Position numbers and translations under genes: made by a program. The notes under the pieces were generated by a model. That model had not been told where the DNA came from and ran no database searches. It worked only from the letters and a program-made list of their open reading frames with translations. Positions 45,149-48,125 of a stretch of DNA of 48,125 nt are shown one piece after another. Every line of letters starts with the position of its first letter. The stretch's first letter is position 1. The stretch is from Dendronalium phyllosphericum CENA369 (GTDB taxonomy: Bacteria > Cyanobacteriota > Cyanobacteriia > Cyanobacteriales > Nostocaceae), in NCBI RefSeq assembly GCF_016056275.1, contig NZ_JAECZA010000025.1:1-48125 (forward strand). Direction: 5' to 3'.

Positions 45149-45898
45149 ATGTGGTGTGGGTTTGGAAAATCAAGCGCAACAATTACTGCGACTTGCTTGA
45201 TAACTGCTAGTTTAGTAATTTCAAATACAACTTTTGCAGCCCCCGTGGGTAATTATTCGCCACAGCAATTCCGTGCTGTTTTGCGAGGATTAGGCTACAA
45301 CGTTAAGGTTACAAATACACCTCTCACGGATGAAGAAACTAAAAAAGCAATCCGTGAATTTCAGAGCGGTTACAAGTTGAAACCTGTTGATGGCATAGCA
45401 GGGCCCAGAACTCAAAGTTATGCTGCTAATATCATCCAAATTCTGCAAGCCAATTTGAATGCGACGCTTAAACCTAATCCTCCTCTACCCCGCGATCGAT
45501 TTTATGGGCCGCGTACCGAAGCCGCAGTCAAGGAGTTTCAGAAAAAGTATAATTTGCAAGAAACTGGAATTGCTAATTTAGCACTCCGGCAGAAGCTGAA
45601 TGAAGAGGCCAAAAAAGCCTTTAGCCAGCCTAGTTCTCAGCCATCGCCTCAACCAACATCTAGTCCGTCCCCAACCCCTAGGACTACACCGACAACTAAG
45701 CCAACTCCTAGGACTACACCAACAACTAAGCCAACTTCTGGGGCTACACCAACTCCGACAGCTACGCCGACGGCTACGCCAAGCCCTACACCAACTCCGA
45801 CAGCTACACCAACTCCGACAGCTACACCAACTCCGACGGCTACACCAAGCCCCACAGCTACGCCAACTCCGACAGCCACACCTACTTCTACACCCTAA
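45149..45898 (+). CDS. Peptidoglycan-binding protein with Thr/Pro repeat tail
   Basis: A 249-residue secreted protein: signal peptide (SATITATCLITASLVISNTT, cleavage near FAA), then two PG_binding_1 domains (YSPQQFRAVLRGLGYNV to GPRTQSYAANI and a second to GPRTEAAVKEFQKKYN, residues about 32-150), then a 90-residue tail made of TPTA, TPSP and TPTTKP repeats. The tail is encoded by a 15- to 18-bp minisatellite (about 45660-45895). Likely periplasmic, cell-wall bound; the repeats may span the wall. Confidence 0.88.
   Translation: MWCGFGKSSATITATCLITASLVISNTTFAAPVGNYSPQQFRAVLRGLGYNVKVTNTPLTDEETKKAIREFQSGYKLKPVDGIAGPRTQSYAANIIQILQANLNATLKPNPPLPRDRFYGPRTEAAVKEFQKKYNLQETGIANLALRQKLNEEAKKAFSQPSSQPSPQPTSSPSPTPRTTPTTKPTPRTTPTTKPTSGATPTPTATPTATPSPTPTPTATPTPTATPTPTATPSPTATPTPTATPTSTP
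45665..45895 (+). repeat. Coding minisatellite (ACTCCGACAGCTACACC-type)
   Basis: Tandem repeats of ACACCAACTCCGACAGCT with small variants encode TPTATP units. The opposite strand and the +1 frame also stay open only because of the repeat. Confidence 0.8.
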
Positions 45899-45930
45899 GC
45901 ATCGCTAAAGTTAATTCTGATGCCAAAACC

Positions 45931-46824
45931 TCAAGTTCTCTGATTTGGTTCTTCTAAAGGTCTACCTTTAGGTGTGGGTAGAATCGGGCGGCGGTCATCA
46001 TAAGGCATAGGAATGTACTGTACAGTGGGTCGTCCGCCTTGTGGTTGGGGATACAAATCCATCAGTTCGTAGATAGAACGGGGCAGTCCAACAGTTATGG
46101 GCAGCCCCATTTCTGTTGCTTCTTCAACAGTGATGGGATAGTCGTGAGTAACGCGCCCTGTTGTCAAAGCTTCGATAATCGGTTCGATATTTTCCGGCAA
46201 AACTTTTTGCTTGGGTATATTGTCTTTCAATAGAGTCCGCACGAAGCGCTGTACCTGCTGAATTGCTTTACGTGCCAAGTCTGCCATGATTAGGGTTTGG
46301 TCGTCCACATCACTAATGGGTTTATCTTCGACCACTTTGATAATACTCGCTGCTGGAAAGTTACCGAGTTGGGGGTCAACTGGCCCCAAAACAGCATTAG
46401 CATCCATGACAATTTCATCAGCTGCGAGGGCAAGCATTGTGCCGCCACTCATGGCATAGTGAGGCACAAAGACAGTGACTTTTGACGGGTGGCGAATTAA
46501 TGCCCTAGCAATTTGTTCTGTAGCTAGTACCAAACCTCCGGGAGTATGCAAAATTAAGTCAATGGGGACATCTGGGGGTGTGAGGCGAATTGCCCGCAGT
46601 ATTTGTTCTGAGTCTTCAATAGTAATGTAGCGCGATAAAGGAATTCCTAGTAAGCTGATGGACTCTTGGCGATGAATTAGCAAAATGACTCGACTTTTGC
46701 GTTCCTGTTGAAATTCCTGGAGGGCACGTAAGCGCCGATATTCTATTTGACGTTTTTGCCAGATTGGTTGTAGCGAAGATAGGAGGAGGAAAATCCAGAA
46801 TAAATCGCCAATACCGAAGCCCAT
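45931..46824 (-). CDS. ClpP/SppA-fold membrane serine protease (SDH family)
   Basis: A 297-residue protein of the ClpP-like serine dehydrogenase proteinase family (SppA-related). An N-terminal membrane helix (residues 5-22) precedes the Clp-crotonase fold: DLILHTPGGLVLATEQIARA, then HYAMSGGTMLALAADEIVMD with likely nucleophile S126, and GPVDPQLG. The C-terminal part ends in a Pro-rich tail. It likely sits at the cytoplasmic face of the membrane. Substrates are unknown. Confidence 0.88.
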   Translation of the reverse strand: MGFGIGDLFWIFLLLSSLQPIWQKRQIEYRRLRALQEFQQERKSRVILLIHRQESISLLGIPLSRYITIEDSEQILRAIRLTPPDVPIDLILHTPGGLVLATEQIARALIRHPSKVTVFVPHYAMSGGTMLALAADEIVMDANAVLGPVDPQLGNFPAASIIKVVEDKPISDVDDQTLIMADLARKAIQQVQRFVRTLLKDNIPKQKVLPENIEPIIEALTTGRVTHDYPITVEEATEMGLPITVGLPRSIYELMDLYPQPQGGRPTVQYIPMPYDDRRPILPTPKGRPLEEPNQRT

Positions 46825-46943
46825 AAGATTAATAGTTTAAGTAATGGTTGTCGCCATTATTGTGACAAGTTATGAGCGATCGCAGGTCTATCTAGAGGTG
46901 AATAAAGCAATAAACACAAGATACCTAGAGTTGCAACCAATAA

Positions 46944-47786
46944 TTAATGTATCTCATCTGGATTTATGCCTAACTGACGCAAACGTTCTGCTAATTGCTG
47001 TGCTTTTCTTTTTGCTTGTTCGGCTTTTTGTTTAGCATCCCTAGCTTCTTGTTTAGCATCCCTAGCTTCTTGTTCTGCAATCATAGCTCTTTCACTAGCA
47101 GCAACGGCTGACTCTGTGGGCGCAGGAATTATTTCTCCTTCTGAGGTGAACCACCGCAACCACAACCTGTCAATATCTCGAAACGATCCTTGCCACACTC
47201 CTAAACTTAAACCTAACTCTGGCATTAGTATGCGTCCATCAGTCAAATTTATCGGTTCATAATGACCGCCTACTAACTGAAATGCCTGAAGTTCATTAGT
47301 GTAGCGACTAAAAACAATATAGTAGGGAATTCTTAAAATCCGTTCGTAAACTTCCCATTTATTAGGAGGTTTATCTTCTGAACTTTTCCTAATACCTAAA
47401 TCTTCTTCTTCCGTGCCTGGAGATAATAATTCAACAATTACAAAGGGATTGGCTGGTTCTTGCCAAGTTACATAACTTAAACGTAAGTCTTGACTTTTGT
47501 GTAGTTTTTGTACTCCTACTACACCAAACCAATCTGGGCGTTTGTACAACAAAGGATGTTGGATAGTGTAGTAAAGATTGAGGTCAGCAGCACTATAAAC
47601 TAGTTCGGGATTCCAGTTAGTTGGTTGAAAAGTTAAATATAAAAGTAAGGGTTGTAAAAAGTGAAATTCGTCTGGCAAACCTGGTTCCTCTAGGTTGTCA
47701 CTTGGTAAATCATACATTGTTGGTAGAGTTTCCCAAGGAGGAAGCGGCGGGTCAGATTGCGGGATAAAAGAAGGATAATAACTCAT
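46944..47786 (-). CDS. Uma2 family protein with coiled-coil tail
   Basis: A 280-residue Uma2/DUF820 protein. The core (residues about 60-200) has PDWFGVVGVQKL and NPFVIVELLSPGTEEEDLG followed by KWEVYERILRIPYYIVFSR, equivalent to the nuclease motif; the usual Asp of PD reads Asn-Pro here, so catalysis may be impaired or shifted. The C-terminal region (about 225-270) is a heptad coiled coil with repeated EARDAKQ units. Such tails are common in cyanobacterial members. It is not close in sequence to the Uma2 protein at 6.7 kb. Confidence 0.87.
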   Translation of the reverse strand: MSYYPSFIPQSDPPLPPWETLPTMYDLPSDNLEEPGLPDEFHFLQPLLLYLTFQPTNWNPELVYSAADLNLYYTIQHPLLYKRPDWFGVVGVQKLHKSQDLRLSYVTWQEPANPFVIVELLSPGTEEEDLGIRKSSEDKPPNKWEVYERILRIPYYIVFSRYTNELQAFQLVGGHYEPINLTDGRILMPELGLSLGVWQGSFRDIDRLWLRWFTSEGEIIPAPTESAVAASERAMIAEQEARDAKQEARDAKQKAEQAKRKAQQLAERLRQLGINPDEIH

Positions 47787-47806
47787 AACTTATTTCTAAA
47801 ATCATT

Positions 47807-48125
47807 AGACCTCTTGCAAAAGTCGCTTAAGCAAATTCGGTTTGGGGAAGACGAAGCTCGTAATTGTAGAGAGCAGCAATCAGATTAAACCTCAAACTAA
47901 ATCTTTTTCGACGATTTCTATAAGTGAAGGACAAAATTTTAAATACCTTCAGCTTCCGATTTACATGCTCACCTAAAACTCTGATTTTAGCTAATTCTTG
48001 ATTGCTCTTTTTATCCTCACAAGTTAACTTACCTCCTCTAGGTTTTTTCTTAGGAATCTGACTATTGCTATGTAGTTTTTGAATACCTTGATAACCTTTA
48101 TCTCCCAAGCATTTTATGTCTTTTC
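47807..48125 (-). mobile_element. IS element, left part with inverted-repeat end
   Basis: Transposase 3' end and its flanking terminus; the likely element end is near 47807 where AGACCTCTTGCAAAAGTCGC begins, a form typical of IS5-related ends in cyanobacteria. The rest of the element is beyond the window. Confidence 0.6.
47827..48125 (-). CDS. IS5-family DDE transposase (C-terminal part)
   Basis: The last ~99 codons of a transposase whose start is beyond the window. Residues GDKGYQGI, then KLHSNSQIPKKKPRGGK, the downstream NQELAKIRVLGEHVNRKLKV (with the Glu of the DDE triad region) and RNRRKRFSLRFNLIAALYNYEL are typical of the IS5 family DDE_Tnp_4 group in cyanobacteria. The frame stays open to the window end, so it is 5'-partial, not necessarily truncated. 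Confidence 0.85.
   Translation of the reverse strand, partial: KDIKCLGDKGYQGIQKLHSNSQIPKKKPRGGKLTCEDKKSNQELAKIRVLGEHVNRKLKVFKILSFTYRNRRKRFSLRFNLIAALYNYELRLPQTEFA

Noticed and set aside
45649-45908. Open frames (Val/Gly-rich on the minus strand, Leu/Gln/Arg-rich on the plus strand) over the Thr/Pro repeats
   Set aside because: They are alternative readings of the coding minisatellite; only the frame with signal peptide and PG-binding domains is credible.

Overview
This window looks like chromosomal DNA from a filamentous, probably heterocyst-forming cyanobacterium (Nostocales or a close relative). The evidence is dense GCGATCGC (HIP1) octamers in genes and spacers, 7-nt tandem repeats (STRRs) in many spacers, and cyanobacterium- or chloroplast-lineage genes: PAP/fibrillin, CRR7, DUF2854, DUF3493, DUF3134, DUF3598, DUF1400, SasA, SLH-domain porin-like and beta-helix proteins, and a PEP-CTERM-tagged GDSL protein. 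The genus cannot be fixed from sequence alone. There is no rRNA, prophage or CRISPR array.

Layout. (1) 0.15-2.4 kb: a PAP/fibrillin gene, DUF3134 and mraY. (2) 2.7-6.4 kb: the conserved cluster rpmH-rnpA-PH domain gene-yidC-jag-DUF177, which couples ribosome, RNase P and membrane insertion functions. (3) 6.7-9.2 kb: an accessory patch with a Uma2 nuclease, an unknown helical protein, and a divergent pair made of a ribbon-helix-helix-like regulator and an unknown protein around a repeated GCTATT operator-like array. (4) 9.4-12.4 kb: small membrane protein, peptide deformylase, ftsX, DUF3598. (5) 12.6-17.1 kb: a 977-residue putative outer-membrane barrel protein convergent with two tandem, paralogous, small secreted proteins. 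This is the least explained locus. (6) 17.7-25.6 kb: ppk1, a stand-alone receiver, DUF2854, crr7, a receiver-GGDEF protein and sasA (circadian output kinase). (7) 25.7-35.1 kb: envelope and surface genes (secreted unknown, GT25-like, SLH lipoprotein, GDSL/PEP-CTERM, DUF1565-SLH), an M42 peptidase, tRNA-Thr(CGU) and DUF3493. (8) 35.7-44.9 kb: DUF1400 and, on the minus strand, the translation/transcription operon rimP-nusA-ylxR-infB followed by two small genes; a DUF-like membrane protein lies upstream. (9) 45.1-48.1 kb: peptidoglycan-binding protein with a Thr/Pro minisatellite tail, a ClpP/SppA-fold protease, a second Uma2 protein and the 3' part of an IS transposase running off the end.

The best leads are the outer-membrane/secreted-paralogue locus at 12.6-17.1 kb, the RHH operator array at 8.7 kb, an intrinsic-terminator-like hairpin directly in front of rimP, an Ig-like (BIG2-like) insertion within YidC, and an orphan perfect terminator hairpin at 29.94 kb. 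All functional statements rest on reading translated sequences and remembered family motifs; no database search was run.
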